Positions 18,614-27,439 of a stretch of DNA of 60,666 bases are shown in pieces. Source of the DNA: Sulfuricurvum sp. (GTDB taxonomy: Bacteria; Campylobacterota; Campylobacteria; Campylobacterales; Sulfurimonadaceae); the NCBI GenBank assembly GCA_024637215.1, contig JAGXFM010000011.1, forward strand, positions 1-60,666, in the 5' to 3' direction. Every line of letters starts with the position of its first letter. The first letter of the stretch is position 1. The notes under the pieces were generated by a model. It searched no databases and was not told the origin of the DNA. It was given only the letters and a program-made list of their open reading frames with translations. The translations under genes and the position numbers were made by a program.

Positions 18614-19590
18614 ATCAAAAAATCGCTATCCTCTGCTCAGGCGGAGATGTATCGGGAATGAATCCGGCGCTCAAACGTTTTGTCGAATACGCATTTGCCC
18701 ATAATCTTCAACCCTATTTTGTCCGTAACGGGTACGAGGGACTCATTGATAACCATATTACACCCGCCGATTATCATGATGTTGCCGGAATCATTACCCG
18801 AGGGGGGACAAAGATAGGCTCAGCCCGATCCAAACGGTTTATGGAACCTTCTTTTCGTGCCATTGCCGCAGAGAATCTCAAATTGCATGGAATTGATAAA
18901 CTTATTGTTTTGGGAGGAGATGGCAGTTTTCGGGGGATGGAACGATTTTATCATGAGAGCGGGATTGCCTTTTGCGGTATCCCCTCTACGATTGATAATG
19001 ACATCAACGGTACCGATTATTGTCTGGGGGTAGATACCGCATTGGGTGTTATCAAAGATGCTATCGATCAAATCCGTGATACCGCATCCTCATTCCACCG
19101 CGCATTCGTTATTGAGACGATGGGGCGAAACTGCGGATATCTCGCCCTCATTTCGGCAATTACCTCAGGAGCGGAGATGTGTCTTATTCCTGAGATTCCG
19201 ATAAATATCGATGAATATACAGGGTGTTTTAAATCACAAGTGGCTAAAGGACGCGACTATTTTATCGCAATCGTCTCGGAAGCGCTTAACAGTGACGAGG
19301 TAGCACAGTGGTTTGAGAAAGAGCTTGAATTTGAATCACGGGTCTCGGTCTTAGGACATATCCAAAGGGGAGGGAATCCGAGTGTTTATGATCGATTGAT
19401 GGCGTACAAATTTGTTACTTACGCGATTGATGCTCTTATGGAGGGGAAAAGTCATTCAATTGTCTGCTATAACAAAAGCCATTTCAATTTTAAAACGATT
19501 GATGAAGTGGCTCTCCACCCTTATCAACTCGATGAAGAGCTCCTTAAGCTCGGACGTGAACAATTTCTTCCATCGCACTGTCAAATGTAG
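18610..19590 (+). CDS. pfkA: 6-phosphofructokinase
   Basis: Phosphorylates fructose 6-phosphate in glycolysis. Seen are the nucleotide loop CSGGDVSGMNPALKRF, the GGDGS motif and PSTIDNDINGTD with the catalytic TxDxD; the substrate-binding MGRNCGYLA follows. GGDGS, and a Ser rather than Lys before TIDND, favour ATP over pyrophosphate as donor. The ATG at 18610 follows AAAGGAG and overlaps the lipoprotein stop (ATGA), so it appears co-transcribed with the mla genes. At 326 residues it is normal size. The 3' end overlaps a convergent gene by 47 bases. Confidence 0.9.
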   Translation: MNQKIAILCSGGDVSGMNPALKRFVEYAFAHNLQPYFVRNGYEGLIDNHITPADYHDVAGIITRGGTKIGSARSKRFMEPSFRAIAAENLKLHGIDKLIVLGGDGSFRGMERFYHESGIAFCGIPSTIDNDINGTDYCLGVDTALGVIKDAIDQIRDTASSFHRAFVIETMGRNCGYLALISAITSGAEMCLIPEIPINIDEYTGCFKSQVAKGRDYFIAIVSEALNSDEVAQWFEKELEFESRVSVLGHIQRGGNPSVYDRLMAYKFVTYAIDALMEGKSHSIVCYNKSHFNFKTIDEVALHPYQLDEELLKLGREQFLPSHCQM

Positions 19591-20413
19591 GGTACAAAAA
19601 TTTAAACCCTGCGTCTTGCAAAATCCTCGGATATACCTCTTTGGATTCAAGCATTACGGAAGAGCCTTCTCCGAATGCCAGTTTTACCAACCAAGACGGA
19701 AGATCAAAAAAAGTAGGACGATCTAAAATGCGCCCTATCGCTTTGGTCTGCTCCAAATTACTAATCGGTTCAGGAGAGGTTAAATTGACCGCACCTTGTA
19801 TCTCATGATGATCGATTAAAAAAGCACTCGCACGAACCAAATCTTCCAAATGGATCCATGAAATCATCTGAAATCCGTCTCCCATTTTTCCGCCGAATCC
19901 AAATTTGAAAGGGGGAAGCATTTTAGACATTGCTCCACCCCCATCGGCGTAAACAACACCGAAACGCATCGCACAGACACGGGTACGTTCCGATTGAGCA
20001 CGAAATGCGGCATATTCCCAATCTTGAACCAAAGAACTAAGAAAATCATCTGCAAAGTAAGATGAGAATTCATCATGCTGATGATACGCATCGTATATTC
20101 CAACGGCAGAAGCGTTTAAAAAGGTATGGGGAGGATACTCGCATGCTGTGAGTGCATCGACTAATAGTGCCGTTGTTTCTAAACGGCTTTGTCGTAAAAG
20201 TGCTTTATACTCTTTCGTCCAACGTCCCAAGATATTGGCTCCGGCAAGATTAATAAGGACATCGCATCCGTTTAGCTTTTGAGAAATCAACTCAACCGAT
20301 GTCCCAGCTCGGATACTTAAAGAGAGTACCTCATCCCCTCTTTTTTCAAAAAAAACTTTAAGTGCACTTCCAACAAAACCGCTAATTCCACATATTACTA
20401 TTTTCATGCTCAT
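19544..20413 (-). CDS. TIGR01777-family epimerase (SDR, YfcH-like)
   Basis: A 289-residue extended short-chain dehydrogenase/epimerase-like protein of the TIGR01777 (YfcH) family. It has an N-terminal dinucleotide-binding motif GISGFVGSALKVFFEKRG, the LINLAGANILGRWT segment diagnostic for the family, and SAVGIYDAYH at the active-site tyrosine region. The substrate is not known for most members. It is a stand-alone gene whose last 47 bases overlap the end of pfkA on the opposite strand. Confidence 0.83.
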   Translation of the reverse strand: MSMKIVICGISGFVGSALKVFFEKRGDEVLSLSIRAGTSVELISQKLNGCDVLINLAGANILGRWTKEYKALLRQSRLETTALLVDALTACEYPPHTFLNASAVGIYDAYHQHDEFSSYFADDFLSSLVQDWEYAAFRAQSERTRVCAMRFGVVYADGGGAMSKMLPPFKFGFGGKMGDGFQMISWIHLEDLVRASAFLIDHHEIQGAVNLTSPEPISNLEQTKAIGRILDRPTFFDLPSWLVKLAFGEGSSVMLESKEVYPRILQDAGFKFLYPTFDSAMEEIVHVRA

Positions 20414-20544
20414 CCCTTTAATTCGGATTTATTGTAGCCTAATGGATGTATGAAACGTTTAAAGATATTATTGACTTTAGGGTTTAAAGCAATTCTAATA
20501 CAAAAAAATAGAGTTTGAAAGTTTAAAGAAGTGGAAAGAGAAGA

Positions 20545-20562
20545 ATACCCCAAGAGGGGTAT
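20545..20562 (-). terminator. hairpin terminator after cytochrome c gene
   Basis: ATACCCC and GGGGTAT form a perfect 7-bp stem with an AAGA tetraloop (plus-strand reading), starting 8 bases past the cytochrome c stop. On the minus strand a T/C-rich tract (TCTTCTCTTTCC) follows. It is a likely intrinsic terminator with an imperfect T tail. Confidence 0.5.
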
Positions 20563-20569
20563 GAGGGGA

Positions 20570-20902
20570 TTATCCGCAAGAAGGAACGTTGCCTGAATCA
20601 GAACCGTATTCAAACAAGAAATCGCGTAGATCTTGTGATTGACCTTTAAATACCTCACCGTTGAAATAGGCTGCAGATTTATCATTAGCATGTGCTTTAA
20701 TGATTTTTGCTCCGCCGTTTGCGAACAATTCGTCCCATTCGTCTTGTGTATGCATCGCAGCACCTTTAGTACCGCTGCCATGACAATTCTTACAGGTTTT
20801 CAAATAAATTTTTTGACCTTTTTTTACATCGGCAGATGCCGCTGTACTCATCATCCCGAACGCTACAAGCGCTGCAAGGAAGCATGAAGCTGACTTTTTC
20901 AT
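20570..20902 (-). CDS. small periplasmic class I cytochrome c
   Basis: A 110-residue electron-carrier protein. A signal peptide (MKKSASCFLAALVAFGMMSTAASA) directs export. The single haem motif CKNCH lies at about residues 36-40 and the rest is a short cytochrome c domain; a candidate Met axial ligand is in GAAMHTQDEWDEL. A Cys at the very C-terminal end (VPSCG) is unusual for such proteins. An AAGGAG site precedes the ATG. The partner enzyme is not in the window. A long inverted repeat lies just upstream and a terminator just downstream, so it is a single-gene unit. Confidence 0.85.
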   Translation of the reverse strand: MKKSASCFLAALVAFGMMSTAASADVKKGQKIYLKTCKNCHGSGTKGAAMHTQDEWDELFANGGAKIIKAHANDKSAAYFNGEVFKGQSQDLRDFLFEYGSDSGNVPSCG

Positions 20903-20930
20903 GTCGTTCTCCTTCGAAAATTAGTGATTT

Positions 20931-20972
20931 AAGACACCTTCAACATTTTCGAAAAAACAGTGAAGGTGTCTT
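20931..20972. repeat. 12-bp perfect inverted repeat upstream of cytochrome c gene
   Basis: AAGACACCTTCA (20931-20942) and TGAAGGTGTCTT (20961-20972) are perfect inverted copies separated by 18 bases. A nearly concentric palindrome TTTTCGAAAA lies inside the spacer. It sits 29-70 bases upstream of the cytochrome c ATG. No T run follows on either strand, so an operator or a 5' UTR structure is more likely than a terminator. Confidence 0.6.
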
Positions 20973-21078
20973 GATACCCCTTAATAATATCGGATAAAGG
21001 ATAAATGGAGCTTTAACCGAATGTTAATATGATACTTTTTTAGCATATTTTATCAAAAATGTATCAAACTCTCCCATT

Positions 21079-21420
21079 TTATTCTCCATCAACACTCGGG
21101 TCAACTTCTTCTTTTACTTTACTTGCACGGACTTCCAAACGAATTTTGTCTTGGCGAATTTTACGATACGCTTTGTATTGCGCTTTGGTAAGTTCTTCAC
21201 CTGCCATCCCCACTTCTTTTCCTATCTCTTCAGGCGAAACTCCCGCTTCACTCATCATTACCATCCGAAACTCTTTTTTGGTGAGATGACGTTTGAGAGA
21301 TGCATACAATGCGCGTTCATCATCGCTGATTTCTACCGCACTGCACTCATAAAGCCGTGCTAATACTTCGCGGATGGTTTTTGTCGGGTTGTAGCGGAGC
21401 CACAATGAATTTTCTAACAT
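21079..21420 (-). CDS. conserved small helical protein, possible HTH
   Basis: A 113-residue charged, helical protein whose specific family I do not recognise. The ATG at 21420 shares its A with the serB stop (TAATG), so it is translated with serB; the longer frame to 21507 is rejected for this reason. The middle (about residues 46-92) reads LTKKEFRMVMMSEAGVSPEE, then IGKEVGMAGEELTKAQYKA and a basic stretch. The spacing resembles a sigma-70 region 4 helix-turn-helix. DNA binding is therefore possible but unproven. Confidence 0.65.
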   Translation of the reverse strand: MLENSLWLRYNPTKTIREVLARLYECSAVEISDDERALYASLKRHLTKKEFRMVMMSEAGVSPEEIGKEVGMAGEELTKAQYKAYRKIRQDKIRLEVRASKVKEEVDPSVDGE

Positions 21421-22049
21421 TATGAAAATACCTTTGTAATAATTTGGGTGAGGTCTTTCGTATCTACGATAACATTCGCCTCTTTTTTTAGAATTTCTTT
21501 CGCGCAAAACGCGACGCGGGTTCCTGCATGAGTAAACATAGAGCGATCGTTCGCACCGTCACCGACCACCATCGTCTCCTCTTCACTAATACCGAAAAGC
21601 CCTTGCAGACGTTGCAACATATCCCCTTTGGAGAAATCAAACATCATATCTCCGCCGACAAGCCCCGTGAGTTTACCCTCTTTCGCATGCAAAACATTAG
21701 AGAAATCGGCATCGTATCCGAGGATATCTTTCGCATACGCCGTTGCAGTGCGAAACCCGCCGCTAAAACAGACCACTTTAATACCGCGCTCTTTCAGTGC
21801 CGCGATCGTCTCAACCGCACCGTTCATGTAGGGGAGGTTTTGGCAAATCTCTTCGACAAGAGCAAATTCCAACCCTTTTAAAAGCCCAACGCGCTGTTGC
21901 AGAGACTCGAAAAAATCGAGTTCCCCATTCATCGCCCGCTCCGTGATCGCACTCACTTGCTCACCGATTCCGAGCGCTCGTGCGAAGAAATCGATGGTTT
22001 CGCCATCCATCAATGTCGAATCAAAATCAAATACCGCTAATTTTATCAA
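21420..22049 (-). CDS. serB: phosphoserine phosphatase
   Basis: The last step of serine synthesis, hydrolysing phosphoserine in the cytoplasm. It is a HAD hydrolase with DFDST at residues 8-12 (nucleophile Asp8, acid Asp10), motif II in VVCFSGGF, and motif IV in MVVGDGANDRSM. The length of 209 residues matches short SerB forms without ACT domains. The start is TTG with a GGGA site. It is divergent from the metF-like gene, and both promoters appear to share one TTATAA palindrome at 22070-22075. Confidence 0.92.
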   Translation of the reverse strand: MIKLAVFDFDSTLMDGETIDFFARALGIGEQVSAITERAMNGELDFFESLQQRVGLLKGLEFALVEEICQNLPYMNGAVETIAALKERGIKVVCFSGGFRTATAYAKDILGYDADFSNVLHAKEGKLTGLVGGDMMFDFSKGDMLQRLQGLFGISEEETMVVGDGANDRSMFTHAGTRVAFCAKEILKKEANVIVDTKDLTQIITKVFS

Positions 22050-22070
22050 AATAGATTTCCCACATTTTGT

Positions 22071-22076
22071 TATAAT
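22071..22076 (+). promoter_or_regulatory. -10 box of metF-like gene, overlapping serB promoter
   Basis: TATAAT on the plus strand lies 27 bases before the TTG start of the metF-like gene. The opposite strand reads TATAAC at the same bases, facing serB. The two promoters would therefore compete back to back. Confidence 0.4.
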
Positions 22077-22102
22077 GACGCAATTATATCCAAAGGCACC
22101 TT

Positions 22103-23005
22103 TTGTTCGAAACCTTTATAGATAAACTACGCAACAGCACCTATATAACATTAGAGACGACCCCGTCTCGCTCTGCTCAGTTCGCCCCGACGATTGAGAA
22201 AATCGCCGCATTGGGTCTCGATAAACTCGTCGATGGTTTCAGCACCACCGATAATCCTCTCGCCAAACTCAAATACAACGCCCTTTTCGCGGCGATGAAA
22301 CTTCAAGAGCGTTTTGGAAAACCGACACTCGCCACAATGAGTATGCGCGACCGTAACCGTATCGCCTTGCAATCCGATCTCCTCGGAGCGAATGAATCCA
22401 ACGTCCGCGCGATCCTCGCCCTCACAGGTGACAGCGCCCACTACTCCGATCAGCCGCACGCCAAAGGGGTATTCGAAAGCAACAGCAAACTCCTCCTCGA
22501 CATCATCACCACCCTCAACAACGGAACCGACTTAGCGGAGCAAAAACTCCTCGCCCCCGTACAAGAGATTTACCCGTTCGCCGTTATCGACGCCTATGCC
22601 AAAAGTGCCGCAACGTTGCAGAAAAAAATGACCAAAAAAGTGGCGCACGGAGCCATTGCTATTATCTCTCAGCCCGTCTATGATCTCGAAAACGGACAAA
22701 AATTACTCGATATGATGGCGGAAGCCAACCGTGAAAACAGTGCTAACTGCGTCCTTGTTTTGGGCTATTTCCCGATCACAAAACTCCGCACTGCACGATT
22801 TTTGGATGAAAATGTTCCGGGGATTTTTGTACCGAGTACATGGGTCGAAGCACTCGAAGCGGCATCCCTCATCAGCTCGGAAGAAGAGTACAGAGTCGGA
22901 TTTGAACTGAGTAAAACCCTTTTCGAAGAACTCAAAGCGCTCCACCCAAAAATTCATATCATGACGGCCAATCAGTTTGAGTTAGCCAAGGCTATTTTGA
23001 GCTAA
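22103..23005 (+). CDS. methylenetetrahydrofolate reductase family protein
   Basis: A 300-residue TIM-barrel protein of the MetF superfamily, expected to bind FAD and act on folate C1 units. Seen are an N-terminal ITLETTPSRSAQFAPTIEKI strand-helix where MetF has its FE(F/I)PP motif, NVRAILALTGDSA matching the MetF LTGD-type motif, and HGAIAIISQPVYD near the C-terminal half. The start is TTG at 22103 with an AAAGG site. It differs enough from classical MetF that the exact reaction (methyl-THF formation) is inference. Confidence 0.72.
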   Translation: MFETFIDKLRNSTYITLETTPSRSAQFAPTIEKIAALGLDKLVDGFSTTDNPLAKLKYNALFAAMKLQERFGKPTLATMSMRDRNRIALQSDLLGANESNVRAILALTGDSAHYSDQPHAKGVFESNSKLLLDIITTLNNGTDLAEQKLLAPVQEIYPFAVIDAYAKSAATLQKKMTKKVAHGAIAIISQPVYDLENGQKLLDMMAEANRENSANCVLVLGYFPITKLRTARFLDENVPGIFVPSTWVEALEAASLISSEEEYRVGFELSKTLFEELKALHPKIHIMTANQFELAKAILS

Positions 23006-23022
23006 TTTCAGCCTCTTTTAGC

Positions 23023-23028
23023 TATAAT
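23023..23028 (+). promoter_or_regulatory. putative -10 box of serS
   Basis: TATAAT lies 32 bases before the serS ATG, with an AGGA ribosome site between them. No good -35 hexamer is seen, as is common in this phylum. Confidence 0.45.
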
Positions 23029-23060
23029 CGATCATTATTAAATAGCAGGAATACTCCCTT

Positions 23061-24305
23061 ATGATCGATGTAAAACTTCTCCAGAAAAATTTTGACGAAA
23101 CCGCAACGGCGTTGATGCGCAAAAAAGTCTCAGCGGAAATAATCGCTGAACTGAAATCCGCCAACGAAACCCTCAAAACCGCTAAACTCGCCTACGAAAC
23201 ATTACAAGCCAAACAAAATGAGTTAAGTAAACTTTTCGGTCAGTATAAAAAAGAGGGGAAAAGCACCGACGAACTAAAAATCGAAGTCGATGCTAACAAA
23301 GCAACCCTGAGCGATCTTTTAGATACGCAACGCTCCGCCGAAGAAGCCCTCGATGCAATCATCATGCGTGTTCCGAATATCCCCGATGCAGACGTACCCG
23401 ACGGTGCGGATGAAAACGATAATATTGAAATCCGAAAAGTTCTCACTCCGCCAACCTTTAGCTTTACACCGAAAGAGCACTGGGAACTCGCCGAGCAAAA
23501 CGGCTGGATCGATTTCGAGCGAGGTGTTAAACTCGCCAAAAGCCGTTTCAGCGTCGTGGGCGGGATGGGTGCACGGCTAGAGCGCGCCCTCATCAACTTT
23601 ATGCTCGATTTTAACCGTGAACGAGGGTTTCAAGAGTTCAGCGTCCCGATGCTCGTTAACCGTCGTGCGCTAGAGGGGACGGGACAGCTTCCGAAATTCG
23701 AAGAGGATCTGTTCAAAGTCGAAGAGGAAGAGCTTTATCTTATTCCGACGGCGGAAGTACCTCTCACCAACCTCTACCAAGACGAAATCCTAAACGGTGC
23801 CGAGCTTCCGATCAAAATGACGGGATATACATCGTGTTTTCGTAAAGAAGCAGGTTCAGGCGGACGTGACGTGCGCGGTATGATCCGTCAGCATCAGTTT
23901 CACAAAGTTGAACTCGTCTCCATCACCCGTGCCGATCAAAGCGACGCGGTGTTTGAAGAGATGGTTGCGTGTGCTTCCGATCTCCTGAGTGCTCTTGGTC
24001 TCCCTCACCGTCTCGTCACCCTCTGCACGGGTGATTTGGGATTTGGTGCGGCACGTACCGTCGATTTGGAAGTATGGTTGCCGGGACAAAATACCTACCG
24101 TGAAATCAGCTCCGTTTCCAATACACGGGACTTCCAAGCCCGCCGTGCGAAGATCCGTTATAAAGAAGAGGGGAAAAATATCCTCGCGCACACCCTAAAC
24201 GGTTCAAGTTTAGCGGTCGGACGGACGATGATAGCTATTATGGAAAATTTCCAACACGAAGACGGGACCATTACCATTCCAACTGTATTGCAAAAATACC
24301 TCTAA
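23061..24305 (+). CDS. serS: seryl-tRNA synthetase
   Basis: A class II aminoacyl-tRNA synthetase that charges tRNA-Ser. An N-terminal coiled-coil arm (about residues 25-110) holds the tRNA long arm. The catalytic core has motif 2 [20 protein letters not shown] and motif 3 [16 protein letters not shown]. At 414 residues it is full length. The next gene, for a TPR protein, follows after 17 bases. Confidence 0.97.
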   Translation: MIDVKLLQKNFDETATALMRKKVSAEIIAELKSANETLKTAKLAYETLQAKQNELSKLFGQYKKEGKSTDELKIEVDANKATLSDLLDTQRSAEEALDAIIMRVPNIPDADVPDGADENDNIEIRKVLTPPTFSFTPKEHWELAEQNGWIDFERGVKLAKSRFSVVGGMGARLERALINFMLDFNRERGFQEFSVPMLVNRRALEGTGQLPKFEEDLFKVEEEELYLIPTAEVPLTNLYQDEILNGAELPIKMTGYTSCFRKEAGSGGRDVRGMIRQHQFHKVELVSITRADQSDAVFEEMVACASDLLSALGLPHRLVTLCTGDLGFGAARTVDLEVWLPGQNTYREISSVSNTRDFQARRAKIRYKEEGKNILAHTLNGSSLAVGRTMIAIMENFQHEDGTITIPTVLQKYL

Positions 24306-24322
24306 AGGGTTAAAGAGAGTCC

Positions 24323-26674
24323 ATGGCAGAAGATCAAGAAGAGATAATTATTATTGAAGAGGCCGATGCTGCCGGTGTCGACAAAACGGCAGCGGCAGCG
24401 ACTGAACCGATCAGTGAAAAACCGAGTCTGCTCAAAAACAAAAAAATTATTATCTTGGCGGCACTTGTACTCACGCTCCTTTTAGGAGCTGCCGGTATGA
24501 TCTTTTTACTCTCCTCCGGTTCTGAAAAATCGGCGCAACCGACCCATGAACAACCCATCGAAAAAGTAAACCCTTCTCAAGAAGACAACATCATAGAACC
24601 CAGTGAACTGGAGAGTATGATTGAGCGTGCCAACTACCTTTATGCAAACGGAAATGCGAACGAAGCACTCAAGCTGTATGAAAAAATTGCCCTCTATTCC
24701 GAAGCGATATCCCAATACAATCTAGGTGTCGTTCAACTCAAAGAAGGTGAATACCAAGAAGCTTTGGAGAATTTCAAGCGTTCAATCGCCAACAGTGAAA
24801 ATCGATGTGTCAGTGCTATCAATGCAGCGGTGTGCTGTCTCCATTTAAAACGGGAAAAAGAGTTCAATTATTATATGAATATGGCCCATTCCTATCTCCC
24901 CCAAGAGAGCAACTCTCCGATGTATTCGTATTATTATGCCCTGATCAACTATTACAAAGGAAATTACTTCGAAGCGCTAAGCGCGTTAAAGCACCCTACG
25001 ACGGAAGAGTACCAAACGATACAAAACAAACTTCGTGCCAAAATCAGTGCCATGTTCGGAAGCTTCCGCGATGCTATCAGTGCCATGGAAAATATGTTTC
25101 AAGAAGAAGATTCTTTTTCATTAGGACTTATGTACGGGAATCTCGGAGATTTATCCTCGGCAAAAAAATATTTAAATGATGCAATTTTACAAAATGACAA
25201 ACCGATCCAAGAACGGCTAGCACTCGCCTACATTGATCTCAAATCAGGTCTTCATGAAGATGCGGGTAAATTAATCAAACAAACTACCGATGAATATCCG
25301 AATGAAGTCTATACCCCCTATCCTATCCGTGTCTTTTTAAAACCGTCTCTCTATAATCCGGATGATATTCAGCGTCTCTATCGAGACTCAAAACAAGACA
25401 ATCGTCTAAAAATTTATCAAAGTATCTTTTATTTTACCCCTTATAAAATTTTTAATGCAGACCAAACTCTCCGCTATATTCAAAAAGGAAATGCCAATAT
25501 CTATATTGATGATATTGCCACGGCAAAAGAGTATCTTCAAACCAGTTCGAGTGCTTCCAGTGTCGATTACGGTATAGCCCTTTCGATACAAAAAGCGCTC
25601 AAGTTTCGTCTTAGAGATGCCAATCAACAACTCTCTCAGCTTTTAAAACGCAATCCTCAACATTCCATTTTGCATTATAATTTAGCCCTAACCTATGCGC
25701 AACTCGGTGATATGTCAAAAGCGCATGATCACTTCTTACGCTCTTATTATCTTGATGCCAACAATTATATTTCCGGTATTTTTGCCATAATGTGTTCGGA
25801 TATGATCGGCAAAAGCAATCCAAAACTCACCTCTATTCTCAAAGACAATCTCTCCCAAGAGCCTGAAAAAGAGGAATTTGAACTTTACCGTACGTTGCTA
25901 GACATCACCCAAAACAACATGCCAAGCGCCTCTAAATGGCTCGACAACACCTATAAAGTGCGTCCTCTTTACCTTGCCCTTAACGTTGCCATTGCTACGG
26001 AGATGGATCAAAATGATATTGCACGTAAAAGTGCCAAACAATTATCTGAACTTCAACCGCATGATATTCTTCCCCACCTGATGGTTTTAGATACCCACTT
26101 CAGCGATCAAAAGCCAAAAGCATTTGCCATATCGGCGATCAACTATCTCAAAAAACAATCTTTTCACTATGATGATCTCTACTTCGGTCCTCAATTGACA
26201 CGGGATAAAGCAATCCTTATGTCGGTAATGACAGGACAGCTTACCCCTTTCATCCAGCGTCTTGAAACCAGACTGCAAATAACGGCAGATCATACGACAG
26301 ATATTATCGGGGCATTGGCGCAAGCTTATTTCTACAATCAAGACTTCGAAAAATCGTATACCCTCTACAATCAACTTATCGATACCCATAAAATTCGGGA
26401 TGAACATACCCTATTTATGGGAGCATCCGCCTCTATCGGCGCAGAACATTATGAAAATGCGATTGCCCTTTTAGAGCTCTCCAAACTCAAAAATCCAGCC
26501 TATTTAGAAACCCGTTACGCACTCGCACTTCTTTATATGCAGATTTATAATAACCCTGCCGCAGTCAATCAACTGATTAAAATGGGAAATACCGGCTTTA
26601 TCTCCCGCTATTTTGATTTTGAAATTGATACGGAAAAACTCGCCAATGAGCCTAAAAAACATCACCCTCTGTAA
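24323..26674 (+). CDS. membrane-anchored tetratricopeptide repeat protein
   Basis: A 783-residue protein with an acidic cytoplasmic tail (residues 1-40), one membrane helix (41-64) and a long periplasmic solenoid of TPR-like helices. Clear repeats include ANEALKLYEKIALYSEAISQ, YNLGVVQLKEGEYQEALENF and YNLALTYAQLGDMSKAHDHF. It presumably scaffolds a protein complex; no enzymatic motif is seen. It follows serS closely, the same order as in Campylobacter. The last 13 bases overlap convergent pssA. The interacting partners are unknown. Confidence 0.82.
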   Translation: MAEDQEEIIIIEEADAAGVDKTAAAATEPISEKPSLLKNKKIIILAALVLTLLLGAAGMIFLLSSGSEKSAQPTHEQPIEKVNPSQEDNIIEPSELESMIERANYLYANGNANEALKLYEKIALYSEAISQYNLGVVQLKEGEYQEALENFKRSIANSENRCVSAINAAVCCLHLKREKEFNYYMNMAHSYLPQESNSPMYSYYYALINYYKGNYFEALSALKHPTTEEYQTIQNKLRAKISAMFGSFRDAISAMENMFQEEDSFSLGLMYGNLGDLSSAKKYLNDAILQNDKPIQERLALAYIDLKSGLHEDAGKLIKQTTDEYPNEVYTPYPIRVFLKPSLYNPDDIQRLYRDSKQDNRLKIYQSIFYFTPYKIFNADQTLRYIQKGNANIYIDDIATAKEYLQTSSSASSVDYGIALSIQKALKFRLRDANQQLSQLLKRNPQHSILHYNLALTYAQLGDMSKAHDHFLRSYYLDANNYISGIFAIMCSDMIGKSNPKLTSILKDNLSQEPEKEEFELYRTLLDITQNNMPSASKWLDNTYKVRPLYLALNVAIATEMDQNDIARKSAKQLSELQPHDILPHLMVLDTHFSDQKPKAFAISAINYLKKQSFHYDDLYFGPQLTRDKAILMSVMTGQLTPFIQRLETRLQITADHTTDIIGALAQAYFYNQDFEKSYTLYNQLIDTHKIRDEHTLFMGASASIGAEHYENAIALLELSKLKNPAYLETRYALALLYMQIYNNPAAVNQLIKMGNTGFISRYFDFEIDTEKLANEPKKHHPL

Positions 26675-27384
26675 ATAAGACGTCTTAGCAAATAGAAAGA
26701 GGCACGCAGGGGTCCATAAAGCAAATATCCCGCTGCAAGTATCCCCAAAGCTTCTATCGGATAAATAAAGACCCCCATCGCAATTACAATGAGCACTACT
26801 AAAAATCGCATCAAGTGAAATGTTTTAAAGTTCATTTTTTTAAAACTCGGATAGCGAATATTACTCACCATCAATATTGCTAAAATAACGGCGAGGGGAA
26901 GGAGCAATATTTTTAAATCGGTGATTTCACGATAACGCTCAATCAATAAAATAGCGATTGATATCATAATTGCGGCAGTAGGGATCGGTAGACCGATAAA
27001 AACACTCGGCTCAATTCGAGAGGTCATGACGTTAAATCGGGCTAACCGCACCGCACCGAAGATAATAAACAATGCACTTACAACAATACCTATCCTGCCA
27101 TAAGACTCACCGATATACAAATAGAGCAATAATGCCGGAGCCACACCGAAGGCAACAATGTCGGCAAGCGAATCAAATTCAACCCCAAAATGGCTTGCCG
27201 TATTGGTCATTCTCGCAACTCGTCCGTCCAACCCATCAAAAACAAGGGCTAAAAAGATAAACCAAGCCGCCGACTCAAAAGCACCTTCCAAGGCCAAAGC
27301 AATAGCATAAAATCCGGTAAAAATAGAAGCCGCCGTAAAAAGGTTAGGGAGAAGGTACGCGATAGGGGGAGGAGTTTGACGCAT
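26662..27384 (-). CDS. pssA: CDP-diacylglycerol-serine O-phosphatidyltransferase
   Basis: An inner-membrane enzyme that makes phosphatidylserine from CDP-diacylglycerol and serine. The CDP-alcohol phosphotransferase signature is complete: D50-G51, D53-G54, A57-R58, G67, D71 and D75 with canonical spacing. Several membrane helices follow. The ATG at 27384 has an AAGGA site eight bases ahead and is preferred over the GTG at 27402. It is the last gene of the cheY-prmA-ftsH-psd-like-pssA operon. Confidence 0.93.
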   Translation of the reverse strand: MRQTPPPIAYLLPNLFTAASIFTGFYAIALALEGAFESAAWFIFLALVFDGLDGRVARMTNTASHFGVEFDSLADIVAFGVAPALLLYLYIGESYGRIGIVVSALFIIFGAVRLARFNVMTSRIEPSVFIGLPIPTAAIMISIAILLIERYREITDLKILLLPLAVILAILMVSNIRYPSFKKMNFKTFHLMRFLVVLIVIAMGVFIYPIEALGILAAGYLLYGPLRASFYLLRRLIYRG

Positions 27385-27410
27385 AGAAAGTTCCTTTTGC
27401 ACAACAAAGC

Positions 27411-27434
27411 GAAGCGAAGAGATTTCTTCGCTTC
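27411..27434 (-). other. intra-operon hairpin between psd-like gene and pssA
   Basis: GAAGCGAAG and CTTCGCTTC form a perfect 9-bp stem, extendable by one A-T pair, around a six-base loop. It lies in the short gap between the psd-like stop and pssA. No T run follows on the minus strand. It may stabilise, process or attenuate the operon mRNA. Confidence 0.45.
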
Positions 27435-27439
27435 AGCAC

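Noticed and set aside
20410-20781. 123-residue frame on the minus strand over the cytochrome c gene
   Set aside because: It overlaps the cytochrome c coding sequence in another frame, runs through the terminator hairpin and has no recognisable domain.
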